Below are positions 42,923-53,117 of a stretch of 64,000 nt of DNA, piece after piece (within the stretch, counting starts at the first letter, position 1; every line of letters starts with the position of its first letter). The notes below the pieces were generated by a model. The model saw only the letters and a program-made list of their open reading frames with translations, made no database searches and had not been told where the DNA came from. The position numbers and the translations under genes were made by a program. The stretch covers positions 42,602,411 through 42,666,410 of the forward strand of contig NC_087064.1 of NCBI RefSeq assembly GCF_963678635.1, given 5' to 3'. The stretch is from Symsagittifera roscoffensis. Its lineage: Eukaryota > Xenacoelomorpha > Acoela > Convolutidae.

Positions 42923-43022
42923 TTAAGAAATGATCTCTTGGTCGAATATTTTTTGCTGTTTGAGGCGATTTTCTAGTGTGGTCGGATTATTTATTAGTTT
43001 TTTGACAAGTGGGTTGAGTTCT
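42923..43022 (-). promoter_or_regulatory. Predicted splice acceptor and short coding exon
   Basis: A strong acceptor (CAATTTTTTACAG) ends at 43021. From 43020 the frame matching the Gag donor stays open for 31 codons (LNPLVKKLINNP...) and stops at TAA 42925-42923. That stop is followed at once by the ATG of the 76-aa ORF. The exon has no ATG of its own in this frame. The simplest reading is that Gag's ATG is spliced here, giving a peptide of about 39 residues ahead of the downstream frames. The intron would be 43021-51720. Confidence 0.5.
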
Positions 43023-43025
43023 GTA

Positions 43026-43519
43026 AAAAATTGTTGGGGGCAATTTTCATGGTGACTGGGAGGTCGTCTTTTTCTTTATTTTTGTTTGTCAAATGATCCG
43101 GGGTATGGTGAGATTTTTATACTTTAGGCTAATTAAAATGTTCATTTTGTTACTTTAGGCTAAGTTAACAAATTTGCTTTGGGGGTATTCGTGGTCTGAG
43201 TTGGGGAAATATTGTTGATCTTTGGGTTATTAGATAAGGGAGGGGTACGGTATTATGGTGATATTTATTTTAGTTGTCAAGTTGGAGTGGTTTGCTTATT
43301 TTTGACCTGGAGGTCGTAAAGTTATAGTTATAGATGTGCCTGGAGTTCTATATGATTCGTCTAATTGGTCTTAGTTTGAGTTAGAGAAAGTGACGGATTG
43401 GATGAATCCTATTGGTTTATTTTGAACTAGAATTATTACGTACTTGTCAGCATGTTATTTTGAAAAATGTAAATGAAAAATGTTTCGTAGGTTTCAAGAT
43501 TGTGAAGCAAATGTTAAAA
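43026..43519 (-). other. Pol-to-accessory gene intergenic segment
   Basis: This is about 490 bp between the Gag-Pol stop and the predicted acceptor. A direct repeat TTAGCCTAAAGTA occurs twice near 43120-43165. I see no frame of useful length. It probably holds the branch point and other signals for subgenomic splicing. Confidence 0.5.
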
Positions 43520-46500
43520 TTACTTTTGAAATTCCACTTTCTTTAAAATTTTAGATTGGGGGATGAATATTTTATAGTTTTTACGTGGTTGATTTCGGAG
43601 TCTTGTTGTTTTTCTATTTTCTGATTTGTCGATTTGTTCTTGGGGTATTATTTGTTCGGTCATTTTTCTATTTTTTCTTTGTTTTGGAGATTCTTTATGG
43701 TTTTGTGTATTGTTTTTGGTGGCGGTTGGTTTTGTGTTTTGATTTTCGGTGGGGTTATCATTTTGTTCTGTGTTTTTCAGATGTGGTTCATTTTGAATGA
43801 TTTTTAATCCTGTGAAAGAATATAATTGAGTTAATTCGCGGAGTGCGTATTCTTTTGGGTAATAAGGTAATAGGTTGTTTCGATGTTGAACGATTTCTTT
43901 TTTGTTTGAGTCGGTAATTTTATATGTGACATCAGTGGGTTTTGCAATTATTTGGTATGGTCCTTTTCGAAGGGGTTGTAATTTTTTAGAAATTCCTTTT
44001 TGAGTATTAAAATTAGGTATTAAAACAAATGTTCCAATTTTTAAATCGGAGGCTGGTGTAAAACGTGAATTGATTTGTTCATTAATGTTTTGTCTTTGTA
44101 ATAACTTTTTTGTTATTTTTTGATAAATTTCATTGTGTTTTTTATCTCTATTTAGAATCCATTCGGTGTGTGTACCGGAGGCTAGTTTAAGAATTTGTGG
44201 GTGATGAAAATGATCTTCATCGTGTGTATGTAAAGGTAGGTTATAACAAATTGAGTCTTTATTTGGTTGACAATAACCTTGTGCGTTTTTATGAGAATTT
44301 GCTGTAAACATTATTGGTTTGCGTGGCTTTTGGTTAAAAACCATTTCGTATGGTGACATTCCTAAAGTTGTCGTAATTTGTGAATTATACGCTAAGGGAA
44401 ATAATTTTACATCTGCTGACCATTCGGTATATTTTGTATCATTTCCGTTGATGATACATCTAAGATATTCTTGTAATGAACGGTTCATACCTTCGACTAA
44501 GCCGTTTGTCCAAGGTGCATGAGATGTACGTGGTTTGTGTTTAATGTTATATAAATGACATAGTGTGATAATTTCATTATTTATGAATTCTGTACCGTTG
44601 TCTGTAACTAAAATTTCTGGTAGTCCGAATTTTGCTATCCAGTGTTCATAGAGTGTTGTGTAAGCGTAATAAGCGTTACAATGTGGTACTGGGTTAAGTG
44701 CTACATAATGTGTAAATGCGTCAACAATTACCATAATGTAGGAGTTTCCTTCGGATGAGGGTGAAATTGGTCCTTTGGTATCAAATGAGATACGATGGTT
44801 AAAGTACAAGCTTTGTCCTTTAAAATCTTGTTTTTGTGCTATTTGTTTTTGATTTGGGTAAGGTTTATTTAGTTGACATACTATACAGTCATTGCATAGT
44901 ACTTTTATCCAAATTGGTGCATTTGGGAAGTAAAAATTTTGTATAAAATTTGAATATGTTTTTTCTGATCCAGAGTGTCCTTTAATATTTTGTGTATGTG
45001 AAATATTAAAAGCTATAAGAATCATACTTAAAGGGAGACATGGAACTGTAGATTCATTCAGGTTATATTCTAAAAGGTCTGTATTTTCGTTAATTGTTGT
45101 GTTGTTAAATTTGCGAAAGTATCGGAGGAGTGTTTTGTTTCCTAGAATGGTTGAATCTGCCTTGACAGGTTTAGTTTTATATTTGTGCCATGATTTTAGT
45201 TGTCTAATTATCGGGTCAAGATTTTGATATTGTTTCAGTGTTGAAATTGTAATCGTTTCTGTTGGAGGGAGAAAAATGTTTTCAATTTCGAATTTAGATA
45301 AGGGTATTGTATCAAGTGGGTCGTGAAGGTCAAAAACTTGATTTATTGTGTATTTTGAATCATTTGTTTGTGGTCCTGATAAATTTATTTTATCAGTTAA
45401 ATCTTCTTTTTCAATTAGTGGAAAATGGTCTTTCTTAGGCGGGTGTTGTTTTGTTCGTTTTTGTTGGGTGTTATTTTTTATCCATTGAGAATATGGGATT
45501 GGTTTGAAAGTTGATGTTCCAAGTAGATCAACTTCATAATGATTATTTTGACAATCTAAATAAAGTGGGAAATGTTGTAAATTATTTATTTGTGATTGTT
45601 CAATATCAGTTTTTACTGCATATTTGCATTCCAATCGGGGTGATGTTTCGTTTTCTGCAAGGTAGAATTTTATGTTTTTGGGTATTTCAACTGTTGTTTT
45701 TCGTGTAAGTAATTCAGGTGGTGTATTTCGACTTAAGGTGTCTGGTAATGCAAGATTTTTTCCTGCAGTCCAAACTATATGTAAGTTTGGAAATTTCATT
45801 AGAATTAGTTGAAATCTGTAAACTCGGTGGTTTGGGTTAGATTTTTGTGTAAAGAGAAAGATGATTGGTTTATGGTCTGTGAATAGAACTGTTGGATGTT
45901 TTGATCCAAGTATCAGAAATTCATATTCTGTCAGTGTATATATTATGGCTGTACATTCTCTCATTAGAGTTGAGAGTCGTAGCTCTGCTTGAGTGAATAA
46001 TCGAGAATTTGCTGATATGAGGTTCATTTTATTTGTACCATTATGTGATTGTAATAGTGCTGCACCGATGCCAAAGTTCGAAGCATCGCACATTGCATAA
46101 AATGGTTGATTTGAATCTGGAATTGTGTTTGAAATTTGTTCAGTTAAAAGTTTCTTTATTTCTTCAAATCGTGTTTGATGTTCTGTGTTCCATTCAAAAT
46201 TATTTTGTTGTCTAAGGATGTTATAAAATGGTCGTAGATATAATTGCATTTTATAAACATATTTACTTAAAAAGTTTAACATGCCAAGAAATTCTTGGAT
46301 TTTCTTTTTATTTGTTGGTGGTTGAAGTTTTTGAATAGCGTCAATGCATGATTTCAATGGAGTGATTGTTTTTCTTTCTATATTATGTCCTAAGAATTTA
46401 ACTCTTGTCAAAAAGAAGTGTGATTTATCGGGGGCGGCCTTCAGATTTTCGTTCTGAAGTATTTGGTGATATTTTTCTAAAACATTGAACATTTCGTCTT

Positions 46501-49500
46501 TTGTTTGTGATTGCATAAAAACATCGTCTAAATAGGTGATTGCGTTTTTCTTGAGTATTAGTGGTCTAAAAATTTTGCTCATAAAAGCTGAAAATGCTGC
46601 TGGTCCTATGGATATTCCATAGAATAAGCGGTTGAATTCATATTGTTGGTTTCCGATAACAAATTGTGTTAAACGTCGTGATTGTTCATCTAGTGGCATT
46701 TGATTGTATGCACTATTCATATCGGCGGTTGTAAAGTATTTGCCGTTTATTTTTGTTAAATTAACTTGTATTGGTTCAATGGGCCAATTACATTTTGATT
46801 CATCTATAAGTGAATTGAGGTATCTAGCATCGAGAACGATTTTTAATGATTCTCCTTTAGCTAGAATGATAACGGGGTTGATAAATGTGTTGCCTTTTGG
46901 TTGTTCTTCTTTGTTTACTGGTGATATAATGTTGTATTGTTCTAAAATGTCGAGTAATCTGTTTACTTTATCATGTAAGTGAATTGGTACTTTACTTGCT
47001 CTCTGTTTTTTGAAAACTGCGTCTGGTTTTAACGGGAGATGTAGTGATGAACTGATTTTTCCAACATCGAATTTTGATGTTGCATAGACTGATGAATATT
47101 TAATTAGCTGTTTGGCTAACTTTTCGAATTCGTCTTGTGTTATTTGTGAATGTTGGAAATTAAACATTGTTAAAAATTTTTGTTGGTCCTCTGTGTAGTT
47201 ACTTATGTTGAATGTAGGTTTGAAATATGGAGTTTTTGTGAAATAATCCGTATTTCTGTTTTCGTTACTTATTATATTATTTATAGATAATTCTTCATTA
47301 AGAATTGTAGATTGGCAAATATCTAGTAATTGGAGTATATTATTTACGCGATAGGCTTTTTCGTGTATTAGTGATATTGTAGCGTTGGTTTCACAATATC
47401 CTAAAAGTCCTAAAGGTAATGTTACTTGGTAAGGTGTGTTGTTATAGACGTGTAAGGAAATGATATCTGAATTCGAATTTTTCAAATATTTTATGGATGA
47501 GATTGTGATTTTGAAAAATTTGTGAATAGGTTTGAATTCAAAATCTGACATATAAAATTTTTGTTTGTTTTGTTCTTTATCATATTGGTGAACTTGTTTG
47601 ATTGAAAAATTATAGATATTTCCTGATAGTGGTTTTAGGTGTTTTCTTTGTTGGTTAAATATCGGGTAGAATTTTGAAAAGAATGGTGGTTGTTTATTTA
47701 ATCTTTGAAAAAATGTTAAGGATGTTTCTTTTGTTTTTGTATATTTATCTTTGATTAATATTTTACTATTTAGTATGTTAATTGTTGGTATATACTTCAA
47801 AATAAATGGTATTCCAATGATATTATATTTAATGTCAGTGATATGGAATATTTGTTTAAATGGCTTATTTAAAATTTTGCTTTGTTCCATTGTTCTGGTG
47901 GGGAGGAGAAATAATTGGATTTTTCCGTAGTTTATCAATGTTGATCCTTGTGCTGTTGCTAGTTTGGTGGAGGTTTCAAGAGGTGTTAGCTTTGGGTGTA
48001 AGGTTTTTATTTCATTCCATGTGGGGATGTTTATTATGTTTGATTCTGCTCCTGAATCAATTAAAAAATCTATTTCAAGGTCTGGTGGTTGAAATTCTTT
48101 ATTTCTTGGGCTTTCTAAGAGAAATGGTATTGTCCAAATTTTTTCTTTGGGTTGTTCTTTTTGTATATTTTGATAAATGTGGTTTGTATTCAAGCATTTT
48201 GTTTTGGTATTTTTATTGGTTTGATTTGTAGTGTTAATCTCATTTGTTTCTTGTGTCGTTGGTGTGGAATTTATGGGTGTAGTGTAATAATTTTGAAGAA
48301 ATTCTGATTGATTTTCATATATGTGTGATGAAAAGGGTTGTTCATATATGACAGATTCATAGTCATTTTCGACTTTTATCATATTGATAGAAAGAGTGTT
48401 TTCAGTATCACTTTCTGAATCTGATGATGTACAGTTTATTTGATTGAGTTGTAACGTATCAGTTACTGTGTCATCAATACCTGGAGGGTCTGATGTTGTT
48501 TCTGGATTAGATTGTACTTGATTGATTTGTCTTTGATGTTTAGGTGTACTACTTCTGTGGCGATTATTAGAATTATTATAGTTATTATTATTCCGGTGTG
48601 GTGATTGGGAATAATTTCTATAACGATTATTATAACTTGAGTGTCGATTTTGTGAATTATTTCGCGATCTGTTTTGGTAATTATTGTTTGGTCTGTTATA
48701 GTTCGATCTATTATATGAGTTATTCCTTGATTGATTGTTCGGGTAATTCTGGTTTCGGTTGTTTGAATAACTTCTATTTCGATTATAGGAGTAGTTTCTA
48801 TTCCTATTGTATGATGAATTTCGTGATTGGTTGTTTGGATAGTAGTTATTTCTTGATTGGGAATTAGATCTAGAAACAAATCGTTGTGTATTTGAATTTG
48901 ATCTGGAGTAGTTATTTCGACTATTTGGTCTATTGTAGTGATTTTGTGATGAATTATTCGTGTTTCTTCGTTCTGGTGATCTTCCTCTATAACTTGAGTT
49001 ATATGGTGATTGATTTCTTGTATAATTTGTATTGTTCGGGAGTGGTTTTCCTGAACTGTTGTTGCTGTAGACTGTTTTGTTCGGTAGATTTTGATCTTTT
49101 TTCATGTATTGATAGAATGATTTATTTGGTTCTTTATATTTTTGAGGTTTATTTTGATTGTCTTGCTGTTTTTGTCTACATTCGGAAATACTATGTCCGT
49201 ATCGTCGGCAATAATTACACCATTTTTTGAAAGATGGTTTGCCTTTAAAGTTTGGGTTCTTTTCGTAAATATTGAGTATTTCAGTGATTTTTTCAACGAG
49301 GTCTGTCTCTGATTCCTGTATATTATTAATATTAGTGGGAGTCGTTTCAATTCTGTTAACGTATTGTAATTTCAGATTTTCCGTTTCTTCTAGTTTCATC
49401 GTGATTTCTGCTTGTTCTAATTTGTCTACTAGTTTTCGAAAATCTAAATCGGGTTCTCGAATTGAAGAAGGATGGGATGCTCTCTTTTTTATTGCTATTT

Positions 49501-51742
49501 TCCTTAATTGTGGTGTTAAGGTCATCATTAAGATTTCTGTCATCTTTGTGTTTTTATAGTCATGTGTATTTAATGAATATGCTTTTCGAACTAGTGTTTC
49601 GATTCGTACTGCTATTTGCTTGATGGTTTCGTTTGGTAATCTGCGAATTTCATTACATAAAACTCTTTGTTGTTGTTTGTTTCTTTCGGAGTCAAACATT
49701 TTTGAAAATTCTTGTGTAAACCTTTTCCAGTTTGATTTTATTTCTAGAGGTAGTACTGAAAACCATTTTTGGGCTGCGCCATCTAAGGTTGTTTGTATTA
49801 ACGCTGTGCGTCGATGTATCCAATTTTGATGTAGTGGCGTATTAATTGGTTCAGGTCCAATGTTTAAAATCAGGTTTGCTGTTACTGCATTTAAATAATC
49901 TTCTACAGAGTATTCAGGGTCTGTTCCTGTGAAAACCATTAAAGGTTTGTTTGATGTTATTGATGATCCACCCATAAGGTATGGATTCATTGTCATTTGT
50001 AATGATTCTGCTGCATTTGGCATTTGAGAAAAATTTGAAAGTTGGTTTCTTGTTATTTCATGTTGTTGGAGATAATATGGGAGTGGTATTTCATTTTGCA
50101 TTTGTGATGGTTGATACGAGTGTGCAGTCATTGGATTTTGTTGTTGAATTGGTTGAAAAGATTGTGTATTAATTAGATTTTGTTGTTGAATTGGTTGTTG
50201 ATGTTGTGCATCTATTGGTTGTGGAGAAAAATTTCTATGATTTGTACGTGTTCTCTGTATTCCTTGTCTACGATATTCTTGAGTATTTGGTGCAAATATA
50301 TCTGGTTGTAAGAAATCATCATCTGAGGATAAATAATCCATTTGATAAGATGTTTGTTTTTTATTTTTATTTTGTTGAAAAAATGGGTAATTTTCACTGT
50401 GATCCTGTGGAGGATTTGTTTTGAAATTTATTGAATTAGGTTGGGTCATTGGGTTATCCCAATTTCGAGATCTTGTATATTGGTTAAAATTTCTTTGTGG
50501 TTGGTTATATGTTTTTGAGGGATGTGTATAATTATAATTATGGTCTGTAAAGTTGTTTCTAGTGAATGTTTTGCGTGTTTTTGATGGTATTGTCATGGGT
50601 CTGTATGTTTGGTAATCCATATGTGAATATTTAGGGGCAACCGAAGGTTTAACGGTTGATTGTAAGGTTACCTGTGTTTGTGAAGGATTTGTATTTCTTG
50701 GTGTTGTTAAATTTGGGCGTATTGGTGAAATACTTTGTTGTGTAGTTGTTGTGTGTACAATTTCTTCATTTATGAAGTGTGATGGTGTCTGGATATCTTG
50801 TTGAGTAAGATTCCTAGTTCCATTGAGGTTTTCATTGTGTATAACTGTAGAGTTTAAACTATTATTTTGTGTATCGGGCAAAAATGTATTATAGTTTAAT
50901 GGTGTTGCATCAATGGTTAATGGTATTACTTTTACATAATCTCTTATGTAAGATATCGTACTTATTGCTTGACTTGAGATTGTTTGTGGGAAGCTTATAA
51001 ATGCGGGATGAGACCATTCGGGGTCCCAAACATAATCTGATTGTTCTGTGATAGCGGTATCATCGTTCGAGTTTTGGGGTCTAAAATTTTTTCTTGCTTG
51101 TGCAATTAAATCAATATTGTGTGTGAAATAATCTATTATGAACCATGCCAAAATTTTTTGTAGATCGTGTTTTGTATGTTGTGAAACGTCGTCTTTCGTG
51201 AAATTTTCTTTAATGATGTTTAAATAACTAGAGAGTAGTGTGATTTCATGTCGTACTTTCAAATGTTTAGATGTTTCTGTCGGTGAGACATTTGTTATTG
51301 GGATTTCGTTTTCTAATATCGAAATATAACTATATATTATTGCGAAAACTTCATTGGTGAATATGGAGTTTGCTCTTTGTGAGTTATGATATTGGATGCT
51401 TTTTATATATTCTGAAAAAACTTTTGAAAATTCTAAATCAAGATCGTCTGTTTGAATTGTATATTTTCTATTATTATGGTTTGGTGAGGTGAATTCTATG
51501 GAGTAGATTCCATACTGTTGTGTTATGTTGCATATATCTTTTAAGTAGTGGTCTATGATTTGTCTTTTGATTTTTACATCTGGGAACTCTGTTTTACATG
51601 GACTGATTCCGGGTTCAAATAAATTTAATAGTAAATTTTTGCAAAATATATGCTGTCCTCTATCAGTGGTTGCATCTACTATAAAAGGAAAGATTTCATC
51701 ATCATCTGGACTTTCTTCACCTGGGGTGTGCGTTGAGCTCAT
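43520..51742 (-). CDS. gag-pol: Gag-Pol polyprotein, single 2740-aa frame
   Basis: One uninterrupted frame encodes both Gag and Pol, with no frameshift or stop between them. Residues 1-600 are an unusually long N-terminal extension, Gln/Asn-rich after about 250. Residues 600-790 look like a Ty3-type capsid. A CX2CX4HX4C zinc knuckle lies at 842-855. A Ser/Arg/Asn-rich low-complexity tract occupies about 890-1075. The aspartic protease DSGA is at 1229, RT motif A Asp at 1674 and YLDD at 1737-1740. RNase H CDAS has its Asp at 1886. The integrase HHCC zinc domain is near 2249-2286, and the catalytic residues D2321, D2381 and E2417 fit D,D35E. The GPY module is at 2594. The tail is Lys/Thr-rich. 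All catalytic residues are present. The protein makes, packages and integrates element cDNA. Confidence 0.95.
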   Translation of the reverse strand: MSSTHTPGEESPDDDEIFPFIVDATTDRGQHIFCKNLLLNLFEPGISPCKTEFPDVKIKRQIIDHYLKDICNITQQYGIYSIEFTSPNHNNRKYTIQTDDLDLEFSKVFSEYIKSIQYHNSQRANSIFTNEVFAIIYSYISILENEIPITNVSPTETSKHLKVRHEITLLSSYLNIIKENFTKDDVSQHTKHDLQKILAWFIIDYFTHNIDLIAQARKNFRPQNSNDDTAITEQSDYVWDPEWSHPAFISFPQTISSQAISTISYIRDYVKVIPLTIDATPLNYNTFLPDTQNNSLNSTVIHNENLNGTRNLTQQDIQTPSHFINEEIVHTTTTQQSISPIRPNLTTPRNTNPSQTQVTLQSTVKPSVAPKYSHMDYQTYRPMTIPSKTRKTFTRNNFTDHNYNYTHPSKTYNQPQRNFNQYTRSRNWDNPMTQPNSINFKTNPPQDHSENYPFFQQNKNKKQTSYQMDYLSSDDDFLQPDIFAPNTQEYRRQGIQRTRTNHRNFSPQPIDAQHQQPIQQQNLINTQSFQPIQQQNPMTAHSYQPSQMQNEIPLPYYLQQHEITRNQLSNFSQMPNAAESLQMTMNPYLMGGSSITSNKPLMVFTGTDPEYSVEDYLNAVTANLILNIGPEPINTPLHQNWIHRRTALIQTTLDGAAQKWFSVLPLEIKSNWKRFTQEFSKMFDSERNKQQQRVLCNEIRRLPNETIKQIAVRIETLVRKAYSLNTHDYKNTKMTEILMMTLTPQLRKIAIKKRASHPSSIREPDLDFRKLVDKLEQAEITMKLEETENLKLQYVNRIETTPTNINNIQESETDLVEKITEILNIYEKNPNFKGKPSFKKWCNYCRRYGHSISECRQKQQDNQNKPQKYKEPNKSFYQYMKKDQNLPNKTVYSNNSSGKPLPNNTNYTRNQSPYNSSYRGRSPERRNTNNSSQNHYNRPNSRNNYSRSNSNTQRFVSRSNSQSRNNYYPNNQSRNSSYNRNRNYSYNRNRSYSNNRNQNYPNNQSRNNSYNRSNYNRPNNNYQNRSRNNSQNRHSSYNNRYRNYSQSPHRNNNNYNNSNNRHRSSTPKHQRQINQVQSNPETTSDPPGIDDTVTDTLQLNQINCTSSDSESDTENTLSINMIKVENDYESVIYEQPFSSHIYENQSEFLQNYYTTPINSTPTTQETNEINTTNQTNKNTKTKCLNTNHIYQNIQKEQPKEKIWTIPFLLESPRNKEFQPPDLEIDFLIDSGAESNIINIPTWNEIKTLHPKLTPLETSTKLATAQGSTLINYGKIQLFLLPTRTMEQSKILNKPFKQIFHITDIKYNIIGIPFILKYIPTINILNSKILIKDKYTKTKETSLTFFQRLNKQPPFFSKFYPIFNQQRKHLKPLSGNIYNFSIKQVHQYDKEQNKQKFYMSDFEFKPIHKFFKITISSIKYLKNSNSDIISLHVYNNTPYQVTLPLGLLGYCETNATISLIHEKAYRVNNILQLLDICQSTILNEELSINNIISNENRNTDYFTKTPYFKPTFNISNYTEDQQKFLTMFNFQHSQITQDEFEKLAKQLIKYSSVYATSKFDVGKISSSLHLPLKPDAVFKKQRASKVPIHLHDKVNRLLDILEQYNIISPVNKEEQPKGNTFINPVIILAKGESLKIVLDARYLNSLIDESKCNWPIEPIQVNLTKINGKYFTTADMNSAYNQMPLDEQSRRLTQFVIGNQQYEFNRLFYGISIGPAAFSAFMSKIFRPLILKKNAITYLDDVFMQSQTKDEMFNVLEKYHQILQNENLKAAPDKSHFFLTRVKFLGHNIERKTITPLKSCIDAIQKLQPPTNKKKIQEFLGMLNFLSKYVYKMQLYLRPFYNILRQQNNFEWNTEHQTRFEEIKKLLTEQISNTIPDSNQPFYAMCDASNFGIGAALLQSHNGTNKMNLISANSRLFTQAELRLSTLMRECTAIIYTLTEYEFLILGSKHPTVLFTDHKPIIFLFTQKSNPNHRVYRFQLILMKFPNLHIVWTAGKNLALPDTLSRNTPPELLTRKTTVEIPKNIKFYLAENETSPRLECKYAVKTDIEQSQINNLQHFPLYLDCQNNHYEVDLLGTSTFKPIPYSQWIKNNTQQKRTKQHPPKKDHFPLIEKEDLTDKINLSGPQTNDSKYTINQVFDLHDPLDTIPLSKFEIENIFLPPTETITISTLKQYQNLDPIIRQLKSWHKYKTKPVKADSTILGNKTLLRYFRKFNNTTINENTDLLEYNLNESTVPCLPLSMILIAFNISHTQNIKGHSGSEKTYSNFIQNFYFPNAPIWIKVLCNDCIVCQLNKPYPNQKQIAQKQDFKGQSLYFNHRISFDTKGPISPSSEGNSYIMVIVDAFTHYVALNPVPHCNAYYAYTTLYEHWIAKFGLPEILVTDNGTEFINNEIITLCHLYNIKHKPRTSHAPWTNGLVEGMNRSLQEYLRCIINGNDTKYTEWSADVKLFPLAYNSQITTTLGMSPYEMVFNQKPRKPIMFTANSHKNAQGYCQPNKDSICYNLPLHTHDEDHFHHPQILKLASGTHTEWILNRDKKHNEIYQKITKKLLQRQNINEQINSRFTPASDLKIGTFVLIPNFNTQKGISKKLQPLRKGPYQIIAKPTDVTYKITDSNKKEIVQHRNNLLPYYPKEYALRELTQLYSFTGLKIIQNEPHLKNTEQNDNPTENQNTKPTATKNNTQNHKESPKQRKNRKMTEQIIPQEQIDKSENRKTTRLRNQPRKNYKIFIPQSKILKKVEFQK

Positions 51743-52184
51743 TTTTTCGTTCGATGACTGTTAATATGTAATTATTAATGTGTCGAATTGGTTGATTCCA
51801 ATTGTATAAATGTACTGGTTTGTGTTTATACTGCTTTTTTATTCTTCTTTTTCCTCTTTTTGATGAATTTGAAGTTGTTTCTGAGTCAGAGAAATATAAT
51901 TGATCGTGAAGTGGGCAATTTTTATCTATTGATTCTTTTAGTTTGTAAAGTTCGTCTAAACTGTTGGTTTCTGATTCTGAAAATGCGTTTCGATTTTTTG
52001 AAAATCTTGCTCGTGTTATTTGTCTTTGTTTCGTTATTATTTTTCTTTTTAGTGTTTGTCGTTTTGTTCGAATGTATCCAACTGTTTGTGTATGAGGTGT
52101 GATTACAAGATCGTATTTTTTGTTATCTATTTCACAATTGTGTAAAACGATTGTTTGTTTATTTCCTAGGTTTTTAAATGACAT
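51717..52184 (-). CDS. 155-aa basic protein upstream of Gag-Pol
   Basis: The ORF starts at an ATG at 52184 and ends in TGA at 51719-51717. It overlaps the first 26 nt of Gag-Pol in another frame. The product is strongly basic: Lys/Arg clusters occur near residues 40-65 (KRQTLKRKIITKQRQITRAR) and near 107-120. An acidic Ser-rich stretch lies between them. This suggests nucleic-acid binding or a nuclear or nucleolar signal, by composition only. An ORF upstream of gag is rare in Ty3/gypsy elements; plant Ogre elements are a known example. Its TGA lies inside the GTGA of a predicted splice donor, so splicing would change its C-terminus. No homologue is recognised. Confidence 0.65.
   Translation of the reverse strand: MSFKNLGNKQTIVLHNCEIDNKKYDLVITPHTQTVGYIRTKRQTLKRKIITKQRQITRARFSKNRNAFSESETNSLDELYKLKESIDKNCPLHDQLYFSDSETTSNSSKRGKRRIKKQYKHKPVHLYNWNQPIRHINNYILTVIERKNELNAHPR
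51719..51721 (-). promoter_or_regulatory. Predicted splice donor in Gag codon 8
   Basis: The sequence CCCCAG|GTGAAG lies 22 nt into the Gag frame; the exon would end at 51721. It leaves one base of codon 8. Joined to the acceptor at 43021, that base plus AA makes a sense codon and the frame stays open for a further 31 codons. Gypsy-type errantiviruses make env mRNA by a comparable long splice, which supports the idea. It is not proven by sequence alone. Confidence 0.5.
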
Positions 52185-53117
52185 AAGGTTTAGGATGACG
52201 GATGCAAAAGGTTGTTAAATGGTTTCTATTTTCTTAAACTGTTAGTTCTTACGATTTTTTGGTTAGCTTAACCTGGGTCTGTTTGTTCAGGGTTGGAGAG
52301 AAAAGTATATCGATTCCGAAGAATGATTTTTTACTTTCTCGTGGCTAGTATAAGTTAAGGTGTTAACTTACTTAATCTTACTTAGGGGTAGTGATTGTGT
52401 TCAAGGGTTGGAGAATAGTAAATCGATCCACAAGGTTCAGGTATAATTAGAACGCGAGTAGTTCGTTAGATACTATTTTAAACTTACTAAGTCTAAGATT
52501 TATCCTGGGTCTGGTAAGAGGGGGGGTCAAGTGAAGGATGAATAACCGAAGTTCTTCACTATTTATCCTAATTTGAATGATTAGTTTTGTTTAAAAATTT
52601 CTATTAGTCTTAGGTCTTTAGAAAGGGTTGGGTAGTGAATCGACGTTTGAGGTCGTTAGACACTAATTAAGTGGGTGGGGGAGAACAAAGTTGTTCTGTT
52701 TGATCCAAGGATAAGCCTTGATGATCAAATTTGAAATTAAATTAAGTAGAAAATGATTTAAGATCCAAGGATAAGCCTTGATGATCTGGTTTTAAAATTA
52801 GCTGAATTTAAGTTTTAATAAAATTTTAAATGTGTGTAAAGGAAAGATTTAGTGTTTTGATGATATTAGTGGGTTTATGATTGCTGTTATGTTTTAGGTG
52901 ATGGAGCTGGAACAACAGGATGATTTATGATTACTAACCATTTATTGTCATGCTACTAATTTTTATTTTTTATTTTTCAATAAATATTTTTCAAACATGT
53001 TTTGTATATTACTGCAGAGTTTTAGGAAAACGATCTTAGATCTTTTTATCAATCGTTATTGTATATTAATAATTTTGTTTAGCGCCTGAAATGATTTTGA
53101 AGATTAACTTCAAGGTT

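Noticed and set aside
48463-48879. 138-codon frame rich in Ile and Thr
   Set aside because: It is an out-of-frame reading of the Asn/Arg/Ser-rich tract of Gag-Pol on the same strand.
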